Below are positions 38,919 through 48,260 of a stretch of DNA of 64,000 nucleotides, piece after piece; position 1 is the first letter of the stretch; each line of letters starts with the position of its first letter. A program made the position numbers and the translations under genes. The stretch is from Anaerolineae bacterium (GTDB lineage: Bacteria > Chloroflexota > Anaerolineae > Promineifilales > Promineifilaceae), in the NCBI GenBank assembly GCA_020848035.1, contig JADLAX010000002.1, positions 1 to 64,000 of the forward strand, given 5' to 3'. The notes beneath the pieces were generated by a model. It had not been told where the DNA came from. It did no database searches and worked only from the letters and a program-made list of their open reading frames with translations.

Positions 38919-41147
38919 TTATTCGGGCCGGTAGAAAGAGTCGGCGGGCAGGAGCGGCTCGGCATCCTCAAAGGAATCCACAATTTCGATGAAAAAGACG
39001 TTGGCCAAAGCGCGAATCTGGTGCAGGATGCGCACCAGCTGGCGCGGCCGCAGCACCTCTACGGCGAGATTAATGTGCACTTCATTCGGTGCGCCAGGGT
39101 CTGGCGTGTGAATGTAGGTAATGTTGATATCCTCGTCCTTCATCAATTGCGTGATTTCAAACAGCAGTCCGGGGCGATCATACACTTTGACCTGAAGCCG
39201 GATCTGGCGTACTTCGCGCGGGGCAGCTTCGCCCCAGGCAAGCTTGAGGCGGCGGCCCGGCAGGCGTTCCGGGTTTAAGGTGTGACAACGCTGGTGATGC
39301 ACGGTTACGCCGCCATCCAGCCGCAAAAACCCCAAAATAGCATCGGGCGGGCGCGGGTTACAGGTGCCACAGAGGCGAATATCGCGTCCTTCAGCCTGGG
39401 TTACCACAAACTGGTCGCCCTCATCGGAGAACACCACTTTACCCAACGGCCGTGCTGGACCCTGCGCCCACATTTCTTCCAGGAGTTTGGTGGTAACGGC
39501 CGTTGGCAGCAGTTCAGCCCGCCCCAATTCATAATACATATCTTTGATGTTGTTGTAGCCAAACAAGTGGGCGGCCCGTTCATGCGGATAAGTATGCATT
39601 CCCAGCATGGCCAGTTCATCTTGCAGCAGTTGCAGGCCCTGAAGAACGGCCGCTTGCGGCGACAACCGTCTAAACCAGCGGCGGGCGTGGCTGCGCGCAT
39701 AGTTGGTCATGATGTAACCCAGGTCTTCATCCAGCCAGGCCCGCTGCGGCTGCGCCCGGTCCTTCTTCATGATGCGCACTTTCATGCCGTCCAACAGCGG
39801 GCGATTGAGCGGGTACAGCATATCGTTTACATACGCCGAATGACACTGATCACCCAGGCCGGTATGGATGGCGTAAGCAAAGTCCAGTGCCGTCGCCCCC
39901 TTTACCAGCTCAATGGCGTCGCCGCGCGGCGTAAAGACGCGAATTTGCTGGCGAAACACATCTTCCACTACGCCCCGTATACCAGCGGTAGGATCTTGCG
40001 GCTCCAGGTTGATGTTTTCGTTGATGTTTTCAAAAAACGTCTCAACCCGGTCAGCCACCCCGCTGGTCCACAACGGCGTATCGGCGTACAGCCAGCGAGC
40101 CAACACCCCCACTTCAGACACTTTATCCATCGCTTCGGTGCGCAGGCGCAGCTTCAGGTGCTGCCCGTTGCTGTGCACCACCGTGGTATGCAGCGAACGA
40201 TAAAGATTGTCGCGCGCCACCGCCACGTAATCATCAAAGGTGCCGGGCACCGGCTGCCACAGCTGGTGCAGGTAGCCCAACGCCTGGTAACACGCCTGCC
40301 AGTTGTCCATCAGCACCACCAGGCGCATCGTTTTATCTACTTCGTAAAACGAGGCAGCACTTTCACATAAATCCTGGTAGACGCTGTAGATATTTTCCGG
40401 GGCGAGAAAGACCTTGCGCACGTCCAGATCGGCCTGCAGCAAACATTCAAGGATCTGGCCGCTGATCAGCTGGTAATCTTCCTGCTGCTCCTGGTGAATT
40501 TGCTCCAAACGGCTGTGAATGATGGTATGCGCGGTGGGATCCAGCACTTCCAGCGAGAGGGACTCCAGATCGTTTTTGAGCCGCCAGATGCCCAACCGGT
40601 TGGCCAGCGGCGCATATACCGACAGGGTTTCTTTGGCTTTGTACACCTGTCGGGCATGAGGTGTGGCTTTGATGGTGCGCATGTTGTGCAGCCGGTCAAA
40701 CAGCTTAATGATGACCACCCGCATATCGTTGGTCATGGCAGCCAGCAGCTTGTGCAGGGTTAAATCTTCAATTTCCTGCTTAGACAGCTCCTTGCGGTTA
40801 GCAAACCCCTTGGTGACATCTTTCAGCTTGGTGACGCCATCTACCAGCAAGGCTACCTCTGAACCAAACTTCGCCTCAATTTCGTTGATGGTGACGCGGG
40901 TATCCTCGGCGACATCGTGCAGCAGGGCAGCGGCCAGCGTGGAAGCATCCAGCATATATTCAGAAATGTAGTAGGCAACGGTCAGGGGGTGGGTAAAAAA
41001 AAGCTCGCCGGACTTACGGCGTTGATCTCCGTGTTCCTGGCGAGCAAGCGCGAACGCTTCTTGCACACATATGCGGTCTTCAGCATTAAGGTACTTGTTA
41101 ACCTGCTCAAAAAATTGTTCACCGTCAGACGCAATGGTATGGGTCAT
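38919..41147 (-). CDS. RelA/SpoT homolog: intact (p)ppGpp hydrolase, degenerate synthetase, TGS and ACT domains
   Basis: 742 residues. The HD hydrolase domain (about 30-200) keeps all key residues: FFTHPLTVAYY, ALLHDVAEDT, LFDRLHNMRT. The synthetase domain (about 240-370) does not. The catalytic glutamate of the usual E-(F/V)-Q-I-R-T motif is Lys here (LKLRLRT). The FKDY lysine is Asp (FDDYVAVARDNLYRSLHTT), and the R-K-M substrate motif is QDL. TGS (VFTPRGDAIELVKGATALDFAYAIH) and ACT (LQVKVYDRPGLLFEITQLM) regions are present. So it probably degrades but does not make (p)ppGpp; another synthetase would be needed in the genome. Confidence 0.9.
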   Translation of the reverse strand: MTHTIASDGEQFFEQVNKYLNAEDRICVQEAFALARQEHGDQRRKSGELFFTHPLTVAYYISEYMLDASTLAAALLHDVAEDTRVTINEIEAKFGSEVALLVDGVTKLKDVTKGFANRKELSKQEIEDLTLHKLLAAMTNDMRVVIIKLFDRLHNMRTIKATPHARQVYKAKETLSVYAPLANRLGIWRLKNDLESLSLEVLDPTAHTIIHSRLEQIHQEQQEDYQLISGQILECLLQADLDVRKVFLAPENIYSVYQDLCESAASFYEVDKTMRLVVLMDNWQACYQALGYLHQLWQPVPGTFDDYVAVARDNLYRSLHTTVVHSNGQHLKLRLRTEAMDKVSEVGVLARWLYADTPLWTSGVADRVETFFENINENINLEPQDPTAGIRGVVEDVFRQQIRVFTPRGDAIELVKGATALDFAYAIHTGLGDQCHSAYVNDMLYPLNRPLLDGMKVRIMKKDRAQPQRAWLDEDLGYIMTNYARSHARRWFRRLSPQAAVLQGLQLLQDELAMLGMHTYPHERAAHLFGYNNIKDMYYELGRAELLPTAVTTKLLEEMWAQGPARPLGKVVFSDEGDQFVVTQAEGRDIRLCGTCNPRPPDAILGFLRLDGGVTVHHQRCHTLNPERLPGRRLKLAWGEAAPREVRQIRLQVKVYDRPGLLFEITQLMKDEDINITYIHTPDPGAPNEVHINLAVEVLRPRQLVRILHQIRALANVFFIEIVDSFEDAEPLLPADSFYRPE

Positions 41148-41189
41148 AAACGGTAATGATATTAAAATCCCAGGAAAAGTAAAACTTTT

Positions 41190-41924
41190 TTATGCTTTCT
41201 TATAATCGACAAAACGATAACCAACACCCCGTTCGGTGAGAATGTAATACGGATTGGCCGGGTCTTCTTCGATTTTTTTGCGCAGGTAGTTGATGTAGAG
41301 CCGCAGGTAATGGGTTTCGTCGCGGTACTCGTAGCCCCACACTTTGGCCAGCAAGGTGTCGTGCGGCACCACCCAGCCAGCGTTTTGGATAAGGTGGTTC
41401 AGCAGCCGGTATTCGGTGGGGCGCAGATCGATGCGCTCGTTGTTGACGAGTACCTGGTGCCGGTTGAAATCTACCGAGAGGCGGTCGTCGATGCGCAGGA
41501 TGGTGCGAGGTGGCGGGGCTGGCCATTCGGCGCGGCGAAGTACGGCCGTTACCCGCGTCACCAACTCGCGCGGGCTAAAGGGTTTGGTAATGTAATCATC
41601 TGCCCCCAGCGTCAGACCCTGAATTTTGTCGTCCTCGTCGCTCTTCACCGTGAGCAAAATCACCGGTACGGTGGAGATTTCCCGCAGCAGCTTCAACGTC
41701 TCGAAGCCGTCCATCTCCGGCATCATCACGTCCATGATCACCAGGTCGGGGGTGTGCTGGCGAATTTGCTCCAGGGCCACCAGCCCATTTTCGGCCTCGA
41801 TGATCTGGTAACCTTCCAATTCCATATTCATGCGGATAAAACGCCGCATCCGCGATTCATCATCAACCACCAGAACCAGGCGCGGGGCCGTCGGCTCCAG
41901 GGAGTCTGGTATTTGTTCAACCAT
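41190..41924 (-). CDS. Orphan OmpR/PhoB-family response regulator
   Basis: 244 residues. Receiver: [18 protein letters not shown], Asp in [15 protein letters not shown], Lys in [14 protein letters not shown]. The winged helix contains [31 protein letters not shown] and [16 protein letters not shown]. The C-terminus ends [14 protein letters not shown]. This is the KdpE/PhoB-like subgroup. No histidine kinase is adjacent, so the partner lies elsewhere or phosphorylation comes from the nearby Ser/Thr kinase system; the latter is speculation. 23 bases separate it from a small conserved gene upstream. Confidence 0.93.
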   Translation of the reverse strand: MVEQIPDSLEPTAPRLVLVVDDESRMRRFIRMNMELEGYQIIEAENGLVALEQIRQHTPDLVIMDVMMPEMDGFETLKLLREISTVPVILLTVKSDEDDKIQGLTLGADDYITKPFSPRELVTRVTAVLRRAEWPAPPPRTILRIDDRLSVDFNRHQVLVNNERIDLRPTEYRLLNHLIQNAGWVVPHDTLLAKVWGYEYRDETHYLRLYINYLRKKIEEDPANPYYILTERGVGYRFVDYKKA

Positions 41925-41946
41925 AATTTGTTACAAAAGCTCCAAG

Positions 41947-42183
41947 CTAGCGGACAAAGCTGGCCACTTCTTCAATATCGCCCGAAGGCATAATCTGAAT
42001 GAAATTGATCCGGTGCCAGGGCACCAACATGCTGGTCACTTCCTCGTCCAGGTAGTGCAAATCCTTGCCATCGCGCAGGCGCGGGTTGTGGACTTGCACA
42101 AATTGGCTGGCCGGATTGGGCAGTTCATCCAGTTCGCACTCAAAAGCATCTTCATTTCTAATGTGGACAATGACTGTAATCAT
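41947..42183 (-). CDS. Small acidic protein of unknown function
   Basis: 78 residues beginning MITVIVHIRNEDAFECE, with DELPNPASQFVQVHNPRLRDGKDLHYLDEE and SMLVPWHRINFIQIMPSG. The pattern is a small beta-rich fold without signal or membrane segment. I do not recognise a family. It lies 12 bases downstream of the FHA gene on the same strand and 22 bases before the orphan response regulator, so it is probably part of the phosphorylation-island operon. Confidence 0.7.
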   Translation of the reverse strand: MITVIVHIRNEDAFECELDELPNPASQFVQVHNPRLRDGKDLHYLDEEVTSMLVPWHRINFIQIMPSGDIEEVASFVR

Positions 42184-42195
42184 GGGATTTCCTCA

Positions 42196-42702
42196 TTATG
42201 ACTCATCCAAAAACAGGTGAACGAGCAGATCACCAAACCGAATTTCGTCGCCGCTGTTGAGTGGATATGGCTCTTCGGGCGGCAGACGAAAGTTGTTGAG
42301 CAGGGTGCCGTTGGTGCTGTGTAAATCAATCAGCACCAGGCCATCCTGCACCGACCGTATTTTAGCATGCAGGCGTGAGACGCCTTTAACCGCGCCATCG
42401 TCGTCCGTCAGGTCCACTTCGGGAATCTGTTCAGAAGACGATCGGCCAATGCGGATTTCTCCTTGAATGGCGAGCTTAAAGCGGCGGCGGCTGCCAGGCA
42501 CCACCAGGGTAATTTTGCGCTCGGCAGCGGTGGGCGTGAGGGCTTCTTCCGTCAGGGGTGGCGGCGGTGGGCGGTTGGCAAACTCAGAGAAGGGGAGTAC
42601 GGCCGTAATCATGCCCGGTTCCACCAACAAAAACCCACCACACTCGCTGCAAAACAAGACCCCTTCTTCCTGGTTAGCCCCGCAATCACTACACTTAATC
42701 AT
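42196..42702 (-). CDS. Zinc-ribbon plus FHA-domain protein
   Basis: 168 residues from the ATG at 42702. Two CxxC knuckles (MIKCSDCGAN and LFCSECGGF) form a zinc ribbon at the N-terminus. The C-terminal FHA domain has the phosphothreonine-binding residues in IRIGRSS, VSRLHAKI and HSTNGTLLNN. FHA proteins are readers of Ser/Thr kinase activity; the kinase is encoded 2.6 kb upstream. Only one base separates this start from the stop of the VWA gene, so translation is coupled. The central linker contains a TPTAAE stretch that could be a phosphorylation site. Confidence 0.9.
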   Translation of the reverse strand: MIKCSDCGANQEEGVLFCSECGGFLLVEPGMITAVLPFSEFANRPPPPPLTEEALTPTAAERKITLVVPGSRRRFKLAIQGEIRIGRSSSEQIPEVDLTDDDGAVKGVSRLHAKIRSVQDGLVLIDLHSTNGTLLNNFRLPPEEPYPLNSGDEIRFGDLLVHLFLDES

Positions 42703-42703
42703 G

Positions 42704-44164
42704 TTACTCTTTGTCGTTTTGCTTAGACTTATCAATGAGTGCCCGCGTACCGTATTTGAGCTTTTTGCGCCCCGCCAACGACATGGTACCCGCGCTGGAG
42801 ATCCGCGCCATTTCTTGCTGAGCCTGCTGCGCCAGGGCCGTCTCCCCCGCCTCTAGCAGGCGAGTGCTCAGATGATGCATCCGCGTAGAGGCAGCTTCTA
42901 GTCGGCCCGCTTCTACCTCCTGCCACACCCGCTCATTCAGGCGGTACATGTTCATCACCCGCACTGCGTCGATGATATTTTGTGGCGGCATTTCGTTGGG
43001 CAGATCAGGCAGCACGTAGAAATGATGAACATGCTTAAAGGTTTGCGAACGCAGCTGGGGGCTGGCCACATCGGCTTTAACTTCGATGGGCAGGGTGAGA
43101 CGAGCCTGAACCGGCTGCGGCGCGACTTTTAGCTCCAGCAGCACAGAGACCGGTGCCCGCCCTTCCAGGTTGCCCAACGGCAGTACCTCGCCATCCAGCG
43201 TCAGCGGCTGGGCAAATGGCTCCAGTTTGAAGCCATAATTGATCGTTACCTTGTCGTGCAGCCGCGGATTCAGGGTGATGTTTTGGGCGTAAATGGTGCC
43301 CAGGCCTTGAATCCGCTTTTGCAGATGGTCGATAATTTCGGCGGGCTGCTCGATAAAGTTGGACTGCCCGCCAGAGGGGGCCACCAGCTTGTCTAAAAAC
43401 TCATCGTGCCATTCGGCACCCAGGCCAAAGGCGCTGATGCCAATGTTGAGGCGGGCCGTGCGGCTGGCCAATTCCAGGCAAAGCGGCGCATCCCCATACG
43501 TGTGACCGTCGGTGAGCAGGATGAGGTGGTTGGTGTGCTGGTTTAAATCCACCTTGCGCAGCTCTTGAACGGCCGCTTGCAGCCCCTGAAAAATTTCGGT
43601 ACCACCAGACGCCTGCACGGAGCGCAATTCGCCGACGAGGGCCGTTGGATTCTCCACCTTGCCCGACGGTACCACCACTTCGGCCCGGTCGCTAAAGCTG
43701 ATGATGGAGAGTGTATCTTGTTTGGTCAGCCGGTTGACGATGAGTTCAACGGCCGTTTTCACGTGACTCAACCGCCCACCCTGCATCGAGGTGCTGCGAT
43801 CCAACACCAGGCTGAGGTTCAACGGCCGTTGCTTCACCTCTTGTTCCGGGGGCAAAATATCGAGCAGCAGGTAGACCATCTGCTCGGCATTGGCCACCCG
43901 AATACGGTCGCGGCTGGACTGCACACGCAGGTTTACCATCTCCTGCGACTTGGTTTCGACAAGCAGCGAATCGTAGGTAGCGCGCCGCTCTGGATTGCTC
44001 AACACCTCGAAGGCGGTGACCAACCGGGCGTACGCTTTATTGGTTTTGGTGCGTTTTTCTTGGGGGACCTGGCCGCGCAAAGTGGCAAAGGCTGCCCGAA
44101 TTTGCTCAGGGGTGGCCTGGGATGATACTCCTAAAATTGCGTAGTATTCAAACTCTTTGTCCAT
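42704..44164 (-). CDS. Fusion of a J-domain-like segment with a von Willebrand A domain
   Basis: 486 residues. Residues 1-70 read like a J domain (YYAILGVSSQATPEQIRAA, AFEVLSNPERRATYD), but the HPD tripeptide needed to stimulate DnaK is missing (GQVPQEKR). Residues ~95-270 are a VWA domain with an intact metal site: LVLDRSTSMQGG, GTEIFQG and LTDGHTYGD. The C-terminal part (about 290-400) is a beta-rich domain seen after VWA in similar bacterial proteins, followed by helices. VWA proteins build protein complexes. The position between FHA and phosphatase genes suggests an effector or adaptor of the kinase system. Confidence 0.85.
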   Translation of the reverse strand: MDKEFEYYAILGVSSQATPEQIRAAFATLRGQVPQEKRTKTNKAYARLVTAFEVLSNPERRATYDSLLVETKSQEMVNLRVQSSRDRIRVANAEQMVYLLLDILPPEQEVKQRPLNLSLVLDRSTSMQGGRLSHVKTAVELIVNRLTKQDTLSIISFSDRAEVVVPSGKVENPTALVGELRSVQASGGTEIFQGLQAAVQELRKVDLNQHTNHLILLTDGHTYGDAPLCLELASRTARLNIGISAFGLGAEWHDEFLDKLVAPSGGQSNFIEQPAEIIDHLQKRIQGLGTIYAQNITLNPRLHDKVTINYGFKLEPFAQPLTLDGEVLPLGNLEGRAPVSVLLELKVAPQPVQARLTLPIEVKADVASPQLRSQTFKHVHHFYVLPDLPNEMPPQNIIDAVRVMNMYRLNERVWQEVEAGRLEAASTRMHHLSTRLLEAGETALAQQAQQEMARISSAGTMSLAGRKKLKYGTRALIDKSKQNDKE

Positions 44165-44313
44165 AAATTGACGGCCGTATCGGCCCGGATCGAGTTCAAC
44201 CTGTTGCTTCGGGCAAAACGATGAGGGTTCACAACGCTGGCAGCGGTTGGGTTTGGTGAGGCAAACCGTGGGAGATAGTTTGTTACCCCTCCTGCACGCC
44301 TGTTATACGCCGA

Positions 44314-45276
44314 TCAGACCGAAAAGTCTACCACAACGGCCGTTACGTTGTCGTTGCTGTGGGAAGCCAGGGCTGTTTCATACAGCTCATCCACCATCTG
44401 CGGCAGCGAAATATCCTGGCTCATGATGTGCCGAATTTTGTCATCGGCCACAAAGCCGCACAGCCCATCGCTGCACAGCAGCAGCTTGCCGCGACGCGGC
44501 AGCAGCTTCATGTAGGTATCCACTTCTACCTCTTCGCCCTGGCCCACGGCGCGCAGCAGCACGTTGCGGTAGCGGTATACCGTGGCCTCTTCGGCCGTCA
44601 GCGTGCCCACATCTTGCAGGCGCTGCACCAGGGAATGGTCTACCGAGATCTGCTCCAGCTTGCCATCGGTCAGCAGGTAAAGGCGGCTGTCGCCGACATG
44701 AGCCACGTGCAGGCGGCGACCCAACACCAGGGCCACCGTCAGCGTGGTGCCACTGTCCACTTCTGGTTCGTCTTCGAAGACGGCCGTGTTGGCCGCCTGA
44801 ACCGCATCCAGCAGCACTTCCTGGATGGGTACCTGGGTGGGTGGCCCTATCGTTTGCAGCAGCGGCATATAAATCTTGCTCAAAATATAGTGGGCCGCCA
44901 CCCGCGAGGCAATCCGGCTGGCCACGTGGCCGTTGGTGTGCCCGCCCATGCCGTCGGCTACAATGTAGAGGCCAAAGGGAACCAGGGAGAAATGACCACC
45001 CGCTTCCGTGCTGAAGATGAGACAGGAATCTTCGTTGCGCTCGCGTGCACCAACGTCGCAGCGGCTGGCCGCGCGCAGGGTTGGCTCCTGAGCCGCCTTC
45101 TCTTCAGGCAGCACGCCCGTCTCAATGATCGGCGAGGTATCGGGAGCCTGGGTAACGGCCGTTTCATCAAGTTCGGCCGTTTGGCCCACTGCTTTTGGCG
45201 CTTTTTCTGGAGCAGCAGCCTTCTTCTTTTTGGACTTATCCTCAGGCTGAATAAAAGGTGGTGTCTCTTTCGTCAT
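44314..45276 (-). CDS. PP2C-family Ser/Thr protein phosphatase
   Basis: 320 residues. A charged, Lys/Ala/Glu-rich N-terminal tail (1-65) containing several Thr residues precedes the catalytic domain: RCDVGARERNEDSC, VADGMGGHTNGHVAS (metal-binding Asp and Gly), DSGTTLTVAL, AHVGDSRLYLL, LLLCSDGLCGFV and SNDNVTAVVVD. It reverses phosphorylation made by the kinase encoded 50 bases upstream. The tail is unusual for bacterial PP2C enzymes and may itself be phosphorylated. A 149-base gap separates it from the VWA gene. Confidence 0.93.
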   Translation of the reverse strand: MTKETPPFIQPEDKSKKKKAAAPEKAPKAVGQTAELDETAVTQAPDTSPIIETGVLPEEKAAQEPTLRAASRCDVGARERNEDSCLIFSTEAGGHFSLVPFGLYIVADGMGGHTNGHVASRIASRVAAHYILSKIYMPLLQTIGPPTQVPIQEVLLDAVQAANTAVFEDEPEVDSGTTLTVALVLGRRLHVAHVGDSRLYLLTDGKLEQISVDHSLVQRLQDVGTLTAEEATVYRYRNVLLRAVGQGEEVEVDTYMKLLPRRGKLLLCSDGLCGFVADDKIRHIMSQDISLPQMVDELYETALASHSNDNVTAVVVDFSV

Positions 45277-45325
45277 AATAATGTCCGATCGTTTATGCAG
45301 TTAGCGAGCATTTAGGTTACACAAA

Positions 45326-47275
45326 TCAGGCTGGTAACGCATAAATATTGTGGTTGGTTGAGCCGATGTACACAACACCATCAGCAATGGTCGGTGAAGC
45401 AATAACAGGAGCGCCTGTGTCAAATCTCCAGTTGACGTCTCCTTTTTTGGCCGCCAAACAGTAAACAGCACCATCGGTGCCGCCAAAGTAAACAGCATCG
45501 CGCCACACGACGGGCGACGAGGCAATCTGGCCATTGATTTCGTGGGTCCACAGCTGCCGCCCCGTGTCCATGTCCAGCGCATAGAGGCTGCCGTCTGACG
45601 AACCGATGAACACCATGCCATTGGCCACGGTGGGGGATGAAACAATCGGCCGACGGCTGCGGAAGCGCCAGATGATCCAGCCGGTATTGGCGTCCAGGGC
45701 ATAAACCGTGCCGTCAAGCGACCCCACAAAGACAATTTCGTCGGCCACGGTGGGGGATGAGGTTACGCTGCGCTTGGCCTGAGCCTGCCACTTGGCTTTG
45801 CCGCTGGCGATTTCCAGGCAAAAGATGTAGCCACCCTCGGTGCCAAAAAAGATGCGCTCATCATCAACAAACGCGGTGGAGCGTACGGCCGTATATGCAT
45901 TGGCCTTCCACTTCACCCGCCCCTGGGCAATCTCCAATGCGTAAAAATGGCCGTCGTCTGAGCCAAAAAAGACGTGATCATAACGGACCACGGGGGAGGC
46001 GTACACCGCGCCGTTGGTGGCAAAGCGCCAGTTCTGCCGCCCGGTGCGCCGCTGGATGCAGTAAAGATGTTTGTCCACCGAACCGATGAAAATACTTTCT
46101 TCGTAGATAAAGGGCGTGCTGCCGCCCACGCTGTCGGCGGCGGGGAACTTCCAGGCAAACTCGCCATTTCCGGCGTGCAGGGCGTACAGGTTGTTATCGT
46201 AAGCGCCCACATAAACCATATTGCCGGAAACGGCCGCTTTGCCGCGAATCTCATCTTCACACTTAAACTGCCAGATGGGCTGCACCTTGCTGGGCGCCAC
46301 GGCCACCGGCGTGCCTGTGGCGCTGACAACGGCCGGGGTGTTGGTTTGCGGAATGGTTAGGCTGGGATTGCTGTCGGAAACGGCCGTTGCCGCACGATCT
46401 ACCAACACTTCCAACGCTTCTTTCAGCGCCTTGGCGTCGGGGAAACGATCCTTGGGATCGTAGGAGAGGCAGCGCATGATGATCGCTTCAAAGGCGGGGG
46501 TGACGTGGGGATTGACTTTGTGAATCGGCCGTTCGGCAAAGGTGAAGGGCGGTTCCAGGCGCGGATCCTGCCGGGTGAGCAGGTGGTGCAGCGTCGCCCC
46601 CAGAGCATAAATGTCGCCCGCCGGTTCTGCCTGTCCGCGATACTGCTCCGGCGGCGAATACCCTTCCGTACCGATCATCGTGCCCTTGTCGCCCATCTCA
46701 AACACCTTGGCAATGCCAAAGTCAATCAGGCGAATGCGCGCGCGATGATCCAGCATGATGTTGGAAGGCTTCACGTCGCGAAAAACGATGGGCTGCGGTT
46801 TCTGGCTGTGCAGATGGTAAAGGGCATCACACAGCTGCATCGCCCAAGAAATTGCTGTTTCCTGATCCAGGTAGTCGGTCTGCTCCTCCAGCCACTCGTC
46901 CAAATCCTTGCCCCGAATCAGCTCCAGCACCAGGTAAGAGCGGTCGCCCTCGGTGAAGTAGTCAGACACATCGGGGATGGCCGGATGATCCAGCATGGCC
47001 AGCATGCTGGCTTCCCGCTCAAATGATTTAATGGTGAGTTCCCGCATTTGCGGGTCGGGGGTGGAGATAACCATCTCCTTAACGGCACACAGCTTGGTGA
47101 CATTGGGGAAGCGCATGTCACGCGCCTGGTAGACGGAACTGAAGCCGCCGGCGCCTAACGGCCCCACAATGCGGTACCGGTCTTGCAGCATATCACCAGG
47201 CTGCAAACCACTACGCTGCGCCTTTTTTTGACGGCCTCTTTTGCTGGCAAGTTGTCTGGTCGTTAGTCGCCCCAT
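45326..47275 (-). CDS. Ser/Thr protein kinase with C-terminal PQQ-type beta-propeller
   Basis: 649 residues. The kinase domain (about 32-295) has LGAGGFSSVYQARD (glycine loop), CAVKEMV (Lys), VFRDVKPSNIML (HRD motif with Phe in place of His, common in this group), LIDFGIAKVF (DFG) and GTEGYSPPEQY. A short Thr/Pro linker leads to repeats of the type VYVGxxDxxLYALxxxxGxxxWxF (about 330-649), a PQQ-like propeller. No membrane helix separates the two, so both are cytosolic. The propeller is probably a ligand- or protein-sensing module. It starts the kinase-phosphatase-VWA-FHA gene set. Confidence 0.93.
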   Translation of the reverse strand: MGRLTTRQLASKRGRQKKAQRSGLQPGDMLQDRYRIVGPLGAGGFSSVYQARDMRFPNVTKLCAVKEMVISTPDPQMRELTIKSFEREASMLAMLDHPAIPDVSDYFTEGDRSYLVLELIRGKDLDEWLEEQTDYLDQETAISWAMQLCDALYHLHSQKPQPIVFRDVKPSNIMLDHRARIRLIDFGIAKVFEMGDKGTMIGTEGYSPPEQYRGQAEPAGDIYALGATLHHLLTRQDPRLEPPFTFAERPIHKVNPHVTPAFEAIIMRCLSYDPKDRFPDAKALKEALEVLVDRAATAVSDSNPSLTIPQTNTPAVVSATGTPVAVAPSKVQPIWQFKCEDEIRGKAAVSGNMVYVGAYDNNLYALHAGNGEFAWKFPAADSVGGSTPFIYEESIFIGSVDKHLYCIQRRTGRQNWRFATNGAVYASPVVRYDHVFFGSDDGHFYALEIAQGRVKWKANAYTAVRSTAFVDDERIFFGTEGGYIFCLEIASGKAKWQAQAKRSVTSSPTVADEIVFVGSLDGTVYALDANTGWIIWRFRSRRPIVSSPTVANGMVFIGSSDGSLYALDMDTGRQLWTHEINGQIASSPVVWRDAVYFGGTDGAVYCLAAKKGDVNWRFDTGAPVIASPTIADGVVYIGSTNHNIYALPA

Positions 47276-47504
47276 AATTCGGCTGCGGTCTTTGTGAAAG
47301 GCGGAAGGATTTTGAATCGGCTAAAAACGGGAACCCACTTTTGTTCAGGTAAAAAGCGGTTGGCCAGGCCATCCGTTTCAACTGTCCATACGCATTCACC
47401 CGTCTCCTTTTCAGAGGGTTATTATAAGTTCACCCCGTGTGTTTTATCAAGCGGCTGGGCAGAAATGGCCAGAAAGTGGGGCTTTTGGTGGTCTGACCCC
47501 CGCA

Positions 47505-48260
47505 TTAAGTGTGGATAAGCCGCCACAAGCGCTCGCCACCGACCGCAACCGTATAGTCGTGAATCATCTTTTCCAGATCAGCGCGAGAATCAAAAAAGGT
47601 GCTGCGCTGGGAAGCATAGGCCCAGATGGCGTCGATTTTGGCACATACGGCCGTTTCTGTCAGCACAATTTGGCTGGGGTAGAGGTGGGGGGTGAGAACT
47701 GCCGTCAGCGCCCCATCCTCGGCGGCATACGGGTAATCTTCATAATAAACCAGCTGCGTGGGGGCAAACACACGCTCGGCGGCCTGGCGCACCAGCCGGT
47801 GATCGACGTGGTTGCCTGCGGTGAGCGGCACGACAATCTCGTCGGCGGGCGGCAGCTGGCGCAGCTGGGCCACAAGCTGGTCTACCACCGCATCGTCGGC
47901 AGAATGGCGCGTGGTGATGACCGATTCCCAGGTCGGGTAACACGCCTCGCCCGTAGCCGGGTCGGTGCGGTAAACGCAGTCGGGCACGTCCCAGTGCCAA
48001 TAATCTGCGCCTAAAATGTGGCTGGCAGCGGCATCCTCGGCGCGGCGGGCACGAACGGCGTCTTGGGGCAGCGCCCAGCGCTGGTGCAGCTCCTGGGCAA
48101 AGGCCGAGAGCCGCAAATCGGGCGCGGGTTCACCCGCCATCGTGGTAACGATGAGAATTGGTTCGTGCTGGCTGGTTTGCTGGAAAATCCGTCCGCCGCA
48201 AGACAGCGCCGCATCATCCAGGTGGGGCGAGAGGTAAATCGATTGGTACCGCTCACGCAT
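47505..48260 (-). CDS. PIG-L/LmbE-family deacetylase
   Basis: 251 residues from the ATG at 48260; this start overlaps the cysS stop by eight bases. The metal-binding motif is LSPHLDDAALSCGG (H-x-D-D). Later histidines lie in VPLTAGNHVDHRLVRQAAE. Members remove N-acetyl groups from GlcNAc-containing lipids or thiol precursors such as in mycothiol and bacillithiol synthesis. Pairing with cysS, seen also in thiol pathways such as mycothiol's, makes a low-molecular-weight thiol role conceivable, though that is inference. Confidence 0.88.
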   Translation of the reverse strand: MRERYQSIYLSPHLDDAALSCGGRIFQQTSQHEPILIVTTMAGEPAPDLRLSAFAQELHQRWALPQDAVRARRAEDAAASHILGADYWHWDVPDCVYRTDPATGEACYPTWESVITTRHSADDAVVDQLVAQLRQLPPADEIVVPLTAGNHVDHRLVRQAAERVFAPTQLVYYEDYPYAAEDGALTAVLTPHLYPSQIVLTETAVCAKIDAIWAYASQRSTFFDSRADLEKMIHDYTVAVGGERLWRLIHT

